In this document: piece by piece, positions 1-9,112 of the stretch | Layout: the number at the start of each line of letters is the position of its first letter | Position numbering within the stretch: position 1 is the stretch's first letter | From: Streptomyces liliifuscus | GTDB lineage: Bacteria > Actinomycetota > Actinomycetes > Streptomycetales > Streptomycetaceae | NCBI RefSeq assembly: GCF_016598615.1 | Contig: NZ_CP066831.1 | Span: 3,224,001 to 3,288,000, forward strand | Length of the DNA: 64,000 bases | Direction of reading: 5' to 3' | The notes under the pieces: generated by a model | The model's input: the letters and a program-made list of their open reading frames with translations, nothing else | Told to the model about the DNA's origin: nothing | Databases searched by the model: none | Translations under genes and position numbers: made by a program

Positions 1-151
1 CGACGTCCATCCCCCGGTAGAGCTGCATCGAGTCGGCGTTGACGACCTCACCGCCCAGGCGCTGGGCCAGATGGACGCCGAGATCGGACTTTCCCGCCGC
101 GGTGGGACCGACGACGGCGATGACCCGCGGGGCGGGGGCAGGACTACTCAC
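1..151 (-). CDS. miaA: tRNA dimethylallyltransferase MiaA, N-terminal part
   Basis: This is the 5' end of miaA, which runs off the left edge of the window; 50 codons are present. The protein transfers a dimethylallyl group to N6 of A37 in tRNAs reading U-starting codons. Visible are the P-loop [11 protein letters not shown] at about residues 16-26 and the [11 protein letters not shown] motif at about residues 40-50, both typical of MiaA. A GTG start at 151 gives the usual short Ser/Pro-rich lead before the P-loop. Its product is the substrate of MiaB, encoded at 2318-3838, so the two steps of ms2i6A37 synthesis are nearly adjacent. Confidence 0.93.
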   Translation of the reverse strand, partial: MSSPAPAPRVIAVVGPTAAGKSDLGVHLAQRLGGEVVNADSMQLYRGMDV

Positions 152-333
152 CGCAACAGTCTCGCAAACCTCGGGGCCACTTCTCGAACGAGCTACGTGA
201 CGGCGCGGGGCCGGGGTCGTTGCCTGTTGCGAGGTTCCAGCCGCCGGTCGTGAGGGCCGGTGACCCGGGCGACGCAATGGGACGCACCGGGCAGCTCGGA
301 ATTTCGCCCACATGAGTAGAGTATGGAGATGAT

Positions 334-630
334 ATGGGCGTTTTTGCACGACTTCTTCGTAAGGATGGGCCTAAGTCCAAGGGTTCGGAGGAGGCGTCAA
401 CGGCTGAGGCTGAGACCGACGCTGTGACGGCCGAGTCCGGGGCGGACGCGGAGGACTCGGCGGAAGACGCGGCGAAGGGGTCGGCCAAGGCCGAGACCGA
501 GACCTCGTCCGGAGCGGCGACGGAGTCGGCGGAGTCCGAGGAGTCCGCGGCGGAGGGCGTCGAGATCCCCAAGCAGCAGTCCGCCGAGGCGGCGGCAGAC
601 AGCGAGGCCGGCGAGGGCGCCCGCAAGTAA
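334..630 (+). CDS. small acidic Ala/Glu/Ser-rich protein
   Basis: 98 residues. After a short basic N-terminus ([16 protein letters not shown]) the rest is almost wholly Glu, Ala, Ser, Asp and Thr and probably disordered. A purine-rich stretch (tatggagatgat) precedes the ATG. It is divergent from miaA and 24 bases upstream of the next gene, so the two may be cotranscribed. No enzymatic motif is seen. I recall similar short acidic proteins at this position in streptomycetes, but the function is unknown. Low complexity means that the reading frame rests on codon bias and context. Confidence 0.65.
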   Translation: MGVFARLLRKDGPKSKGSEEASTAEAETDAVTAESGADAEDSAEDAAKGSAKAETETSSGAATESAESEESAAEGVEIPKQQSAEAAADSEAGEGARK

Positions 631-654
631 CTGTCCCGCGAGGGAAGGTGAACC

Positions 655-939
655 ATGAGTCTCCTGGACAACCTCAAGGCCAGGCTCGCGCCTGCCAAGG
701 AGAAGGTCTCCGACCTCGCGCAGCAGCACGGGGGAAAGATCGACAAGATCGAGCAGGGTCTCGACAAGGCCGCGAAGCTGGCCGATGAGAAGACCAAGGG
801 CAAGTACAGCGACAAGATCCAGACGGGCACGGGCAAGGCCAAGGGCGCCCTGGACCGACTCGCGCACAAGGAGGGTGACGGTACGGACGGCGGGGCGACG
901 CCCCCGTCTCCCCCGGCATCACCGCCCTCGGCATCCTGA
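655..939 (+). CDS. MT0933/Rv0909-type antitoxin-like protein
   Basis: 94 residues. The N-terminal 65 residues (MSLLDNLKARLAPAKEKV, then GKIDKIEQGLDKAAKLADEK, then GKYSDKIQTG) resemble the small helical, lysine-rich antitoxins of the Rv0909/MT0933 family. The C-terminal tail is Gly/Pro/Ser-rich. A good ribosome site (ggaagg, six bases before ATG) sets the start. No toxin gene of the Rv0910 type is beside it: the upstream gene is the acidic protein and downstream is a terminator. It is therefore an orphan member, and the name reflects similarity, not shown activity. Confidence 0.7.
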   Translation: MSLLDNLKARLAPAKEKVSDLAQQHGGKIDKIEQGLDKAAKLADEKTKGKYSDKIQTGTGKAKGALDRLAHKEGDGTDGGATPPSPPASPPSAS

Positions 940-952
940 GCGACACCACATC

Positions 953-994
953 GGCGGACGGCCTCGGAGCACGTTGAGCTCCGGGCCGTCCGCC
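953..994 (+). terminator. intrinsic terminator after the antitoxin-like gene
   Basis: An inverted repeat pairs 953-970 (starting ggcggacggcc) with 978-994 (ending ggccgtccgcc) around a short loop. It lies 14 bases after the stop codon. No long T-run follows, as is common in high-G+C actinobacteria. Confidence 0.75.
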
Positions 995-1255
995 GTGTTG
1001 GCAGCGCCCTGACGCCCCACGGCCTCGCGGCGACCGCCCGCCTGTTGCCCCCTGCGGGCCGCCTCGCATCTGCCGACTTCGCCCGTGCCCGAATCCCCGG
1101 CAGAGGCGCAGAGGGCGTCCAGGCCGGTACCACGTACCCGACGCGCGCGGGCACTACGACCAGCGCGCGGGGCCAGGGCGAGCGCGGTCACTACAACCGC
1201 CTCGGGCGCTACGACCGACCATCCCGGGCACTCGGACCGGCCGCCCCGAGTTCTA

Positions 1256-1440
1256 CGCCGGCCCAGGCCCTGGCCCTGCTCCAGGCCCAGGCCCCGCCCA
1301 GGCCCAGGCCCCGCCCAGGTCCGGGCCCTACTCCGGTCCCAAGCCCAAGCCCGACCCCAGTCCCAAGCCCAGGTCCAGGCCCCACGCCAGGCCCAGGTCC
1401 AATCCCAGGTCCTACGCCCGATGCCCGACGCCTGGCCCAG
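1256..1440. repeat. degenerate CCAGGC/CCCAAG simple repeat, noncoding
   Basis: The stretch from about 1256 to 1440 is a degenerate hexamer-like tract built from ccaggc, cccagg and cccaag units. With the flanking bases from 995 it forms a gap of about 450 bases with no convincing gene: open frames here translate only to Pro/Gly low complexity. The part at 1119-1150 partly echoes the 3' end of the neighbouring LigB-like gene (see findings). Confidence 0.7.
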
Positions 1441-1443
1441 CCA

Positions 1444-2235
1444 CTACGACCAGGCCGCCACCACGTACCCCACGCCGTAGGGCGCGTCCTCGTACAGGAG
1501 CGCGCCCGCGAGCCCCGCCCCCTCGGCCGCGCCCGCGAGCACCTGCCAGGGCGCGCGCCCGGAGGCCTTCAGTTCGTGCGCCAGCTCCGCGTCCAGTGTC
1601 TTGAGCGCGGCCACGTCGGCCGTTCCGAGCGCATGCGTCACCTCCGCGTCGAAGCCCGCCGCCCGGTCGTCCAGATACCCGGGTGCCTTGAGCGTGCGGC
1701 ATGCGCTGGCGTCGCCCATCACCAGCAACGCCACTCTCTCGGCCCGCGCGGCGATTTCCTTTCCGCTTTGGATACACCGCTCGGCCGCGAGAGGTTCCCC
1801 CACGCCGAGACCTTCGACGGGGGCGTCCGACCAGTCCGTACGACCGAGCAGCCAGGCCGCGACCGCGAGCGACGGCGGCAGGGGCCGATCGGCACCCTCG
1901 ACGAGTCCGGACCCGGCCGGACCCTCCGGCGTCCGGACCCTGTTCTGGCCCAGCCGATCCCCCTTGCGGCCCATCCGATCCCCGTTCCGCCCCAGCCTGA
2001 CCTCGAGATCCACCCCAAACCCGTGAAACGTGCCCCGCGCGCCCTCCGGGTGGGCTCCACGGCCGCTCTGCTCGGCAGGGCCCACGACCACCAGCAGGTC
2101 GGGCCGTGCGGCGGCCAGTACCCCCAGCGCGTCAGTGCAGGCGGCACGCGCCGCGTCCAGTTCGGGCGCGGCGCCCGCGGCGACGTCGGGCACGAGAAGG
2201 GGCGGGCAGGGGCAGACGGCGGCGGCGACAAGCAT
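1444..2235 (-). CDS. class III extradiol dioxygenase subunit B-like protein
   Basis: 263 residues from the ATG at 2235; the open frame extends 19 codons further upstream, but those codons do not look like protein. The N-terminus MLVAAAVCPCPPLLVPDVAAG and the segment RPDLLVVVGPAEQSG match the LigB-like family found beside miaA/miaB in streptomycetes. LigB enzymes cleave aromatic rings with Fe(II). Whether this member is an enzyme is unknown, as I do not see a full metal-ligand set. It is codirectional with miaB, 82 bases downstream. An internal run of Gly/Asp/Arg-rich repeats (GRNGDRMGRKGDRLGQNR) near residue 100 looks like a lineage-specific insertion. Confidence 0.8.
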   Translation of the reverse strand: MLVAAAVCPCPPLLVPDVAAGAAPELDAARAACTDALGVLAAARPDLLVVVGPAEQSGRGAHPEGARGTFHGFGVDLEVRLGRNGDRMGRKGDRLGQNRVRTPEGPAGSGLVEGADRPLPPSLAVAAWLLGRTDWSDAPVEGLGVGEPLAAERCIQSGKEIAARAERVALLVMGDASACRTLKAPGYLDDRAAGFDAEVTHALGTADVAALKTLDAELAHELKASGRAPWQVLAGAAEGAGLAGALLYEDAPYGVGYVVAAWS

Positions 2236-2317
2236 GATCGGCAGCGTAGCCCCGAGCGACGTCCGGACGGGACTCCTCAGCAGCGAGGCCACACCCCGTC
2301 CGCGTTACGCCGGGCCC

Positions 2318-3838
2318 TCAGTCGCAGCCGCAGCCGCTGCCCGTGGCGACCGGCAGCGGGGCGGGCGCGCCGATCTTCGGCAGCCCCAGCATGACGCCCG
2401 CCGGCTTCGCTGCCTCGGTGGCGTTGCGCTTGTCCCAGGCGTCCCCCGCGCGCGTGCGGCGCACATCGAGGACGGCGCCCTCGGCGAGCAGGTGGTGCGG
2501 TGCGGCGTACGTGATCTCGACGGTGACGACGTCGCCGGGGCGGACCTCGGTGTCGGGCTTGGTGAAGTGCACCAGGCGGTTGTCGGCGGCGCGGCCGGAG
2601 AGGCGGTGGGTGGCGCCGTCCTTGCGGCCCTCGCCCTCGGCGACCATCAGCTCCAGCGTGCGGCCGACCTGCTTCTTGTTCTCGTCCCAGGAGATCTCCT
2701 CCTGGAGGGCTACGAGACGCTCGTAGCGCGCCTGCACGACCTTCTTGGGGATCTGCCCCTCCATGGTGGCCGCCGGGGTGCCGGGGCGCTTGGAGTACTG
2801 GAACGTAAACGCTTGCGCGAAGCGGGCCTCGCGGACCGCGTGCAGGGTCTGCTCGAAGTCCTCCTCGGTCTCGCCGGGGAAGCCCACGATGATGTCGGTG
2901 GTGATCGCGGCGTGCGGGATCGCGGCGCGGACCTTGTCGATGATCCCGAGGTAGCGCTCCTGCCGGTAGGAGCGGCGCATGGCCTTCAGGACGGTGTCCG
3001 AACCGGACTGCATCGGCATGTGCAGCTGCGGCATGACGTTCGGGGTCTCGGCCATCGCGGCGATGACGTCGTCCGTGAAGTCGCGCGGGTGCGGGGAGGT
3101 GAAGCGGACGCGCTCCAGGCCCTCGATCTTCCCGCAGGCCCGCAGGAGCTTGCTGAAGGCCTCACGGTCGCCGATGTCGGAGCCGTAAGCGTTTACGTTC
3201 TGCCCGAGCAGCGTGATCTCGGAGACGCCCTCGCCGACCAGCGCCTCGATCTCGGCGAGGATGTCGCCGGTCCTGCGGTCCTTCTCCTTGCCGCGCAGCG
3301 CCGGGACGATGCAGAAGGTGCAGGTGTTGTTGCAGCCGACGGAGATGGAGACCCAGGCCGCGTACGCGCTCTCGCGGCGGGTCGGCAGCGTCGAGGGGAA
3401 CGCTTCGAGCGACTCGGCGATCTCGACCTGTGCCTCTTCCTGTACGCGGGCGCGCTCCAGGAGGACGGGCAGCTTGCCGATGTTGTGCGTACCGAAGACG
3501 ACGTCCACCCAGGGCGCCTTCTTCACGATGGTGTCGCGGTCCTTCTGGGCGAGGCAGCCGCCGACGGCGATCTGCATGCCGGGCCGCTTCGTCTTCATCG
3601 GCGCGAGCCTGCCGAGGTTCCCGTAGAGCCGGTTGTCGGCGTTCTCCCGGACCGCGCAGGTGTTGAAGACGACGACGTCGGCGTCACCGTCGGAGCCGTC
3701 GGGCGCGCGTACGTATCCGGCGTCCTCGAGCAGTCCGGAGAGCCGTTCGGAGTCGTGGACGTTCATCTGACATCCGTAAGTGCGTACTTCATACGTTCTC
3801 GTCAGGTCCACTGCACGGCTCCGGTCGCTGCTGCTCAT
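2318..3838 (-). CDS. miaB: tRNA-2-methylthio-N6-dimethylallyladenosine synthase MiaB
   Basis: 506 residues. The protein is a radical-SAM methylthiotransferase that adds the 2-methylthio group to i6A37 of tRNA. The N-terminal MTTase domain carries the three cluster cysteines (C23 in YGCQMN, C61 in NTCAVREN, C95 in GGCLAQ). The radical-SAM CxxxCxxC is at C168/C172/C175 (CNNTCTFC), and a TRAM domain ends at about residue 440. The C-terminus is a short cysteine-bearing tail, SGCGCD. No clear ribosome site precedes the ATG at 3838, so translation may be leaderless. It lies downstream of no close gene and upstream of the LigB-like gene. Confidence 0.97.
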   Translation of the reverse strand: MSSSDRSRAVDLTRTYEVRTYGCQMNVHDSERLSGLLEDAGYVRAPDGSDGDADVVVFNTCAVRENADNRLYGNLGRLAPMKTKRPGMQIAVGGCLAQKDRDTIVKKAPWVDVVFGTHNIGKLPVLLERARVQEEAQVEIAESLEAFPSTLPTRRESAYAAWVSISVGCNNTCTFCIVPALRGKEKDRRTGDILAEIEALVGEGVSEITLLGQNVNAYGSDIGDREAFSKLLRACGKIEGLERVRFTSPHPRDFTDDVIAAMAETPNVMPQLHMPMQSGSDTVLKAMRRSYRQERYLGIIDKVRAAIPHAAITTDIIVGFPGETEEDFEQTLHAVREARFAQAFTFQYSKRPGTPAATMEGQIPKKVVQARYERLVALQEEISWDENKKQVGRTLELMVAEGEGRKDGATHRLSGRAADNRLVHFTKPDTEVRPGDVVTVEITYAAPHHLLAEGAVLDVRRTRAGDAWDKRNATEAAKPAGVMLGLPKIGAPAPLPVATGSGCGCD

Positions 3839-3970
3839 GCGACAAGGGTAGGCGGTGCCCGGAGTACGTCCGGCCCTGGCGCCCGTCGTGCGGGGACGAG
3901 CGGACCGTGGCGCCCGCCTCCGGGGGCCCGGCCCTGGTCATCGTGGGCTGTGTGCTGGCAGGATCGCGGC

Positions 3971-4969
3971 ATGTTCCAGGCATTTTCCCGTATCGGCAGA
4001 CGCCGGGCCCTGCAGGGTTCGGCCGCCGCCTTCGTGGCCTTCGGGCTGCTCCTGTGGTGGCTGCTGCCCCTGGGCAAGAGCTCACCGGGCGGGACGGTGT
4101 CCTTCAGTACGGGATCGGCGACCGGCGTGTACCAGCTGTACGGGACGCTGCTGCAGGAGGCGCTCGCGAAGGACATGCCACGCCTGAACGTGGAGCTGCG
4201 GGAGAGCGTCGGCTCGCAGGAGAACGTGCGGCGGGTGGCGACCGGAAAGGCCGACTTCACCATCGCGGCCGCCGACGCGGTGGCGAAGTACAAGCGGGAG
4301 GGCGGCCGGGGCGCGGAAAAGCTGCGCGGCTGCGCCCGACTGTACGACGACTACGTGCACGTGGTCGTCCCCCAGACGTCCACCGTGGAGTCCATCGGGC
4401 AGCTGAAGGGCAAGAAGGTCGCGGTGGGACAGCCCGGCTCCGGGGTGCGGCTCATCGCCGAGCACGTGCTGAGAGCGGCCGACCTGGATCTGAACAAGGA
4501 CATCCAGCCGGTGTCCGCCGGCATAGGGGAAATGCCGAAGCTGCTCGAATCGAAGAAGATCGACGCCTTCTTCTGGTCCGGCGGGCTCCCGACGAGTGCG
4601 GTGACCGACCTCTCGAACAGGTTCGACATCAGGCTGGTCCCGATCACCCCCGACCTCGTGGAGCAGCTGCACGAGCAGGGCCAGGAGGCCGAGTACTACC
4701 GGTCCGCCGTGATGCCGGCGGAGGCCTATCCCCGTGCCCAGTCCGGAGTCTCCGTGCAGACGGTCGCGGTGGCGAACCTGCTCGTGACCCGGGCGGGAAC
4801 GGACACGACGCTGACCGAGGGGATGACCCGCACGGTGATCCACAGTCGCGACCGCATCGGCGAGGAGGTGCACGCGGCACAGCGCGTGGACCTGCGGACC
4901 GCCATCTACACCGACCCGCTGGAACTGGACGAGGGCGCGAGGCGCTACTACCGCTCGGTCAAGCCGTAG
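3971..4969 (+). CDS. TAXI-family TRAP transporter solute-binding protein
   Basis: 332 residues. A twin-arginine-containing basic N-terminus (RRRALQG) and a hydrophobic segment at about residues 15-34 anchor or export the protein. The mature part starts with GGTVSFSTGSATGVYQLYG, the signature of TAXI binding proteins, followed by GKADFTIAAADAVAKY and LKGKKVAVGQPGSG. These proteins feed TRAP permeases with small organic acids, but no TRAP membrane subunit is nearby, so the partner is encoded elsewhere or absent. ATG at 3971 is chosen because upstream codons are only the shadow of miaB. It is convergent with gluK. Confidence 0.88.
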   Translation: MFQAFSRIGRRRALQGSAAAFVAFGLLLWWLLPLGKSSPGGTVSFSTGSATGVYQLYGTLLQEALAKDMPRLNVELRESVGSQENVRRVATGKADFTIAAADAVAKYKREGGRGAEKLRGCARLYDDYVHVVVPQTSTVESIGQLKGKKVAVGQPGSGVRLIAEHVLRAADLDLNKDIQPVSAGIGEMPKLLESKKIDAFFWSGGLPTSAVTDLSNRFDIRLVPITPDLVEQLHEQGQEAEYYRSAVMPAEAYPRAQSGVSVQTVAVANLLVTRAGTDTTLTEGMTRTVIHSRDRIGEEVHAAQRVDLRTAIYTDPLELDEGARRYYRSVKP

Positions 4970-5037
4970 CGGTTCGGACGGCGGCAGGACCGGGGCGGCG
5001 GCACAGGTACGGCACGGGCGCCGCTCACGGGGCCGTT

Positions 5038-6441
5038 TCAGGCTCCCGGCACCGTCCGCGGCACGCTCACCGTCACCTTCAGGCCGTGCGGCTCGTGGTG
5101 CTCGTACGCGATGGTGCCGCCGCCCGCCGAGAGCAGGGCGCGGGAGATGGACAGGCCGAGGCCCGAGCCCTTGACGTTCTGGTGGCCGGGGCTGCGCCAG
5201 AAGCGGTCGCCGACGCGGGTGAGTTCCTCGTCGCTGAGGCCGGGGCCGAGGTCGGTGACGACGATGGTCGAGACCTCGCCGTTGGAGGCCACCTCGACCT
5301 CGACGGACTCTCCCTCGGGGGTGAACTTCAGCGCGTTGTCGATCACCGCGTCCAGGGCGCTGGAGAGGGCGACGGGGTCGGCCCACGCGGTCGTGGCGGG
5401 GCAGGTCCCGACGAGTCGTACGCCCTTGTCGTCGGCGACCGGCGACCAGGACGCCACGCGCTCGGCGGTGAGCTCGCCGATGTCGGTGAGCCGCAGGTCC
5501 GCCTCGGCGTGCTCGGCGAGGGCGAGGTCCAGGAGGTCGTCCAGGACCTGCGCGAGGCGCTTGCCCTCGGTGCGGACGGAGGCGATCTCCTCGTTGCCCT
5601 CGGGCAGTTCCAGGGCGAGCAGTTCGATGCGCAGCAGCAGCGCGGACAGGGGGTTGCGCAGCTGGTGCGAGGCGTCGGCGACGAAGGCGCGCTGCTGTTC
5701 CAGCACGTCCTCGACGTTGTCGGCCATCTCGTTGAACGACCGGGCCAGGCGTCTGAGTTCCGGCGGCCCGCCCGCGGCCGCGACGCGGGACTTCAGGCGG
5801 CCGGTCGCGATGTCGTGGGTGGTGGCGTCGAGGACGCGTACGGGCCGCAGCACCCAGCCGGTCAGGCGCAGCGCGGCGCTGAGCGCGAGGAGCATCGCGG
5901 CGATCTCGCCGACGCCGATGACCAGCCAGCCGCGCAGGATCTTGGAGCGCATCTGTCCGGTGGGCGAGTCGGTGACCACGACGGCGATGACATCACCGTC
6001 CCGGATGACCGGGGACGCCACGACGAGACGGTCCCGTTGCCACGGCCAGACCTGTTGGGGGTCGTGGCTGCGGCGGCTCTGGAAGGCCTCGTCGAAGGCG
6101 TCGCGGGCCTCGCCCTTCACGGGGATGTACCAGTCCGCGGGCGCCTTGGCCATGATGTTGTCGCGGTAGAACACGCCGACCTTGATGCCGTACAGCCCGT
6201 TGTACTTGATGAGTTCCCTGCCGAGCGTGTTGAGGCGCTCGTCCGAGGAGTCGACCCGTGAGCCCTTGGGCGGGTCGGTGACGAACTGTGCGAGGGACGC
6301 GAAGCGGGCCGTGTCGTCGATCCGGTCGACGACCACCTTCTGCTGCTGGGCGGCCGCCAGGCTGACGGCGAGGGGCACGCCGAGGGCGAGCAGTACGGCC
6401 GCCATCAGGATGATGAGCAGCGGGAGGAGACGTGCGCGCAC
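5038..6441 (-). CDS. gluK: sensor histidine kinase, GluK-like
   Basis: 467 residues. Membrane segments are at about 5-30 and 171-195, enclosing an extracytoplasmic sensor of about 140 residues. A HAMP region follows (about 195-250). The HisKA helix has phosphoacceptor H259 in DASHQLRNPLS. The HATPase domain shows DNALKFTPEG, DLGPGLS and GSGLGLSISRA. It is preceded by its response regulator, 9 bases away on the same strand, and the pair is divergent from gluABCD. In Streptomyces coelicolor the pair at this locus is GluR-GluK, reported to sense extracellular glutamate and control gluABCD. The name rests on that synteny. Confidence 0.9.
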   Translation of the reverse strand: MRARLLPLLIILMAAVLLALGVPLAVSLAAAQQQKVVVDRIDDTARFASLAQFVTDPPKGSRVDSSDERLNTLGRELIKYNGLYGIKVGVFYRDNIMAKAPADWYIPVKGEARDAFDEAFQSRRSHDPQQVWPWQRDRLVVASPVIRDGDVIAVVVTDSPTGQMRSKILRGWLVIGVGEIAAMLLALSAALRLTGWVLRPVRVLDATTHDIATGRLKSRVAAAGGPPELRRLARSFNEMADNVEDVLEQQRAFVADASHQLRNPLSALLLRIELLALELPEGNEEIASVRTEGKRLAQVLDDLLDLALAEHAEADLRLTDIGELTAERVASWSPVADDKGVRLVGTCPATTAWADPVALSSALDAVIDNALKFTPEGESVEVEVASNGEVSTIVVTDLGPGLSDEELTRVGDRFWRSPGHQNVKGSGLGLSISRALLSAGGGTIAYEHHEPHGLKVTVSVPRTVPGA

Positions 6442-6450
6442 CTGACCCCG

Positions 6451-7137
6451 CTACGCGGCGGGCGCGACGAGCCGGTACCCGACGCCGCGCACGGTCTCGA
6501 TCAGGGCCGGCATGCGCAGCTTGGAGCGCAGGGACGCGACGTGCACCTCCAGGGTGCGGCCGGTCCCCTCCCAACTGGTGCGCCAGACCTCGCTGATGAT
6601 CTGTTCGCGCCGGAACACGACGCCGGGACGCTGGGCGAGGAGGGCGAGAAGGTCGAACTCCTTGCGGGTCAGTTGGACAACCGAACCGTCCACGCTGACC
6701 TGCCGGGTGGGCAGTTCGATCCGTACGGGTCCGAGGTGCAGTGCGGTCTCGCCGGGTGCCGCGGCCTCGTCGGCGACGGTGCGCCGGCTGACGGCGTGGA
6801 TACGGGCGAGGAGCTCCCCGGTGTCGTACGGCTTCACCACGTAGTCGTCGGCGCCGAGGTTGAGGCCGTGGATCCGGGAGCGCACGTCGGCACGCGCGGT
6901 GACCATGATCACGGGGATGCTGGTGCGCTTGCGGATCTTGCCGCAGACCTCGTAGCCGTCCTGGTCGGGCAGGCCGAGGTCGAGGAGCACCACTCCGAAG
7001 CCGGCGCCTTCGGGGACGAGCGCCTGGAGGGCCTCCTCGCCACTGCGGGCGTGGGTGACGTCGAAGCCGTGACGTGCGAGGACCGCGGACAGAGCGGCGG
7101 CCACGTGGTTGTCGTCCTCGACGAGGAGCAGTCTCAT
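6451..7137 (-). CDS. gluR: OmpR-family response regulator, GluR-like
   Basis: 228 residues from ATG 7137, where MRLLLVEDDNHVAAALS begins; a purine-rich aaggggg lies just upstream. The open frame reaches 18 codons further, but this start fits the receiver fold. The receiver domain has phosphoacceptor D53 in VVLLDLGLPDQDG and the conserved KPYD lysine. The winged-helix domain (about 130-226) has the usual LTRKEFDLLALLAQ and GRTLEVHVASLRSKL. It forms an operon with gluK and is divergent from gluA, so it probably acts on the intergenic region 7138-7417. Confidence 0.92.
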   Translation of the reverse strand: MRLLLVEDDNHVAAALSAVLARHGFDVTHARSGEEALQALVPEGAGFGVVLLDLGLPDQDGYEVCGKIRKRTSIPVIMVTARADVRSRIHGLNLGADDYVVKPYDTGELLARIHAVSRRTVADEAAAPGETALHLGPVRIELPTRQVSVDGSVVQLTRKEFDLLALLAQRPGVVFRREQIISEVWRTSWEGTGRTLEVHVASLRSKLRMPALIETVRGVGYRLVAPAA

Positions 7138-7417
7138 CCCGGCCCCCTTCGGTTCATCGGTCGTACGTTTTCGGTGGATAGACGTGGGCACGCGCGCGTG
7201 CCCCCTGGAAGTCAGTCCGATGACGCTGACGGCGTCAAGTGTGTTCGGGGCGCGGCCGACTTCCGTTACGCAGCCGGTACGTGCCCGCCACGGCCTTCAC
7301 GAAGAGTGTCCGGTTGCTACCAGATCGTTATGCTCAATTTCCCCTCAGATGTAATGACGCTGGTCGTGCGGCATCACTACTGTCCTCCGCAACCGAGGAG
7401 GACGGAGCAAGAGGCCG
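7138..7417. promoter_or_regulatory. divergent gluR / gluA regulatory region
   Basis: This 280-base region lies between the divergent gluR and gluA starts. It is the only A/T-richer stretch nearby (about 7315-7360). An inverted repeat gtcctcc/ggaggac spans about 7381-7403, just before the gluA ribosome site. It is the expected site of GluR action. The exact binding sequence cannot be fixed from one genome. Confidence 0.6.
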
Positions 7418-8194
7418 ATGACCGAAGTATCGGTGACCAAGGACGCCGTACCCGCGGCCGACGATCTGGTCGTACTGAAGAACGTCAACAAGCACTTCGG
7501 TGCGTTGCACGTGCTCCAGGACATCGACCTGACGATCGCGCGTGGTGAGGTCGTCGTGGTCATCGGGCCCTCCGGGTCCGGAAAGTCCACCCTGTGCCGC
7601 GCCATCAACCGCCTGGAGATGATCGACTCGGGAGACATCTCGATCGACGGCAAGCCGCTGCCCGAGGAGGGCAAGGAACTGGCCCGGCTGCGGGCCGATG
7701 TCGGCATGGTCTTCCAGTCCTTCAACCTCTTCGCGCACAAGACGGTGCTCGAGAACGTGATGCTGGGCCAGCTCAAGGTCCGCAAGGCGGACAAGAAGGC
7801 CGCGGAGGAGAAGGCCCGCGGGCTGCTCGACCGGGTGGGTGTCGCCACGCAGGCGGACAAGTACCCCGCCCAGCTCTCCGGCGGTCAGCAGCAGCGTGTC
7901 GCGATCGCGCGGGCGCTGGCGATGGACCCCAAGGTCATGCTCTTCGACGAGCCGACGTCGGCTCTCGACCCGGAGATGATCAACGAGGTCCTCGAAGTCA
8001 TGCAGCAGCTTGCGCGTGACGGGATGACGATGGTTGTAGTCACACACGAGATGGGTTTCGCCCGTTCGGCCGCCAACCGCGTCGTCTTCATGGCGGACGG
8101 ACGCATCGTCGAAGAGGCTGTGCCGGACCAGTTCTTCAGCAACCCCCGCAGCGACCGGGCGAAGGACTTCCTGTCGAAGATCCTGCACCACTGA
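7418..8194 (+). CDS. gluA: glutamate ABC transporter ATP-binding protein GluA
   Basis: 258 residues. This is the ATPase of a polar amino acid importer. It shows the Walker [11 protein letters not shown]-loop [12 protein letters not shown] signature [15 protein letters not shown], Walker [15 protein letters not shown] and the switch histidine VTHEMGFA. It is the first gene of gluABCD and is followed by the binding-protein gene 60 bases later. The order ATPase, binding protein, permease, permease is that of the actinobacterial GluABCD system. A ribosome site (agcaagagg) precedes the ATG. Confidence 0.96.
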   Translation: MTEVSVTKDAVPAADDLVVLKNVNKHFGALHVLQDIDLTIARGEVVVVIGPSGSGKSTLCRAINRLEMIDSGDISIDGKPLPEEGKELARLRADVGMVFQSFNLFAHKTVLENVMLGQLKVRKADKKAAEEKARGLLDRVGVATQADKYPAQLSGGQQQRVAIARALAMDPKVMLFDEPTSALDPEMINEVLEVMQQLARDGMTMVVVTHEMGFARSAANRVVFMADGRIVEEAVPDQFFSNPRSDRAKDFLSKILHH

Positions 8195-8254
8195 CGGCCT
8201 GCGTCACCCGCCACCGACGGATCGCACATCTTCACCACTCAAAGGATGTTCACC

Positions 8255-9100
8255 ATGAAGCTCCGCAAGGTCACCGCCGCCTCGGCCGCCGTCCTCGCAC
8301 TCGCCCTCACGGCCACCGCCTGCGGCTCGGACGACAAGGACAGCGACAGCGCTGACACCGGCTCCGGCGGCAGCAAGAAGATCACCGTCGGCATCAAGTT
8401 CGATCAGCCCGGCATCGGCCAGAAAACGCCGCAGGGCTACGAGGGCTTCGACGTCGACGTCGCGACGTACGTCGCCAAGCAGCTCGGCTACAACGCGGAC
8501 CAGATCCAGTGGAAGGAAGCGAAGAGCGCCGACCGCGAGACCATGCTCCAGCGTGGTGACGTCGACTTCATCGCCGCCTCCTACTCGATCAACGACGAGC
8601 GCGCCGCGAAGGTCGACTTCGCCGGTCCGTACCTCCTGGCCCACCAGGACGTCCTGATCCGCGCCGACGACGACTCGATCAAGACGCCGAAGGACCTCAA
8701 CGACAAGAAGCTGTGTTCGGTGACGGGCTCGACCTCGGCGCAGAACGTCAAGGACAAGCTCGCCCCCAAGGCCCAGCTGCAGGAGTACCCGACGTACTCG
8801 GCGTGCCTGACCGGTGTGCAGAGCGGCCAGCTCGACGCGCTGACGACGGACGACTCGATCCTCGCCGGTTACGCCTCGCAGGCGAACTTCAAGGGCAAGT
8901 TCAAGCTCGGCGGCTTCAAGATGACCAACGAGAACTACGGCATCGGCGTCAAGAAGGGCAGCGACCTCAAGGCCAAGATCGACACGGCTCTCGAGAAGAT
9001 GGTCGCCGACGGTGCGTGGGAGAAGGCCGTGACGGCCAACTTCGGCCCGGCGAACTACAAGAACGAGCCCGCCCCGAAGATCGGCAACATCGTCAAGTGA
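8255..9100 (+). CDS. gluB: glutamate-binding lipoprotein GluB
   Basis: 281 residues. This is the extracellular solute-binding protein of the Glu importer. A lipoprotein signal peptide ends at C23 (LALTATAC-GSDD), followed by a Ser/Asp/Gly linker and a family-3 binding fold (KITVGIKFDQPG, EGFDVDVATYVAKQLG, DYILAGYASQ-like hinge region). Of two in-frame ATGs (8246, 8255) the second is preferred, because aaagga is then eight bases upstream. A strong hairpin follows the stop codon and probably lets this gene be expressed above the permease genes. Confidence 0.96.
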   Translation: MKLRKVTAASAAVLALALTATACGSDDKDSDSADTGSGGSKKITVGIKFDQPGIGQKTPQGYEGFDVDVATYVAKQLGYNADQIQWKEAKSADRETMLQRGDVDFIAASYSINDERAAKVDFAGPYLLAHQDVLIRADDDSIKTPKDLNDKKLCSVTGSTSAQNVKDKLAPKAQLQEYPTYSACLTGVQSGQLDALTTDDSILAGYASQANFKGKFKLGGFKMTNENYGIGVKKGSDLKAKIDTALEKMVADGAWEKAVTANFGPANYKNEPAPKIGNIVK

Positions 9101-9112
9101 AGCGGGACCTGA

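Noticed and set aside
1045..2394. 449-codon plus-strand frame over the Pro/Gly-rich tract
   Set aside because: Low-complexity translation followed by the antisense of the LigB-like gene; no ribosome site and no family match.
2801..3201. Near-perfect 14-bp inverted repeats gaacgtaaacgctt within miaB
   Set aside because: They lie 380 bases apart in coding DNA and encode unrelated peptide segments, so coincidence is the simplest account.
2030..3970. Very long plus-strand open frame upstream of the TAXI gene
   Set aside because: It is the antisense shadow of miaB and the LigB-like gene. Only the part from 3971 codes, on codon bias and family match.
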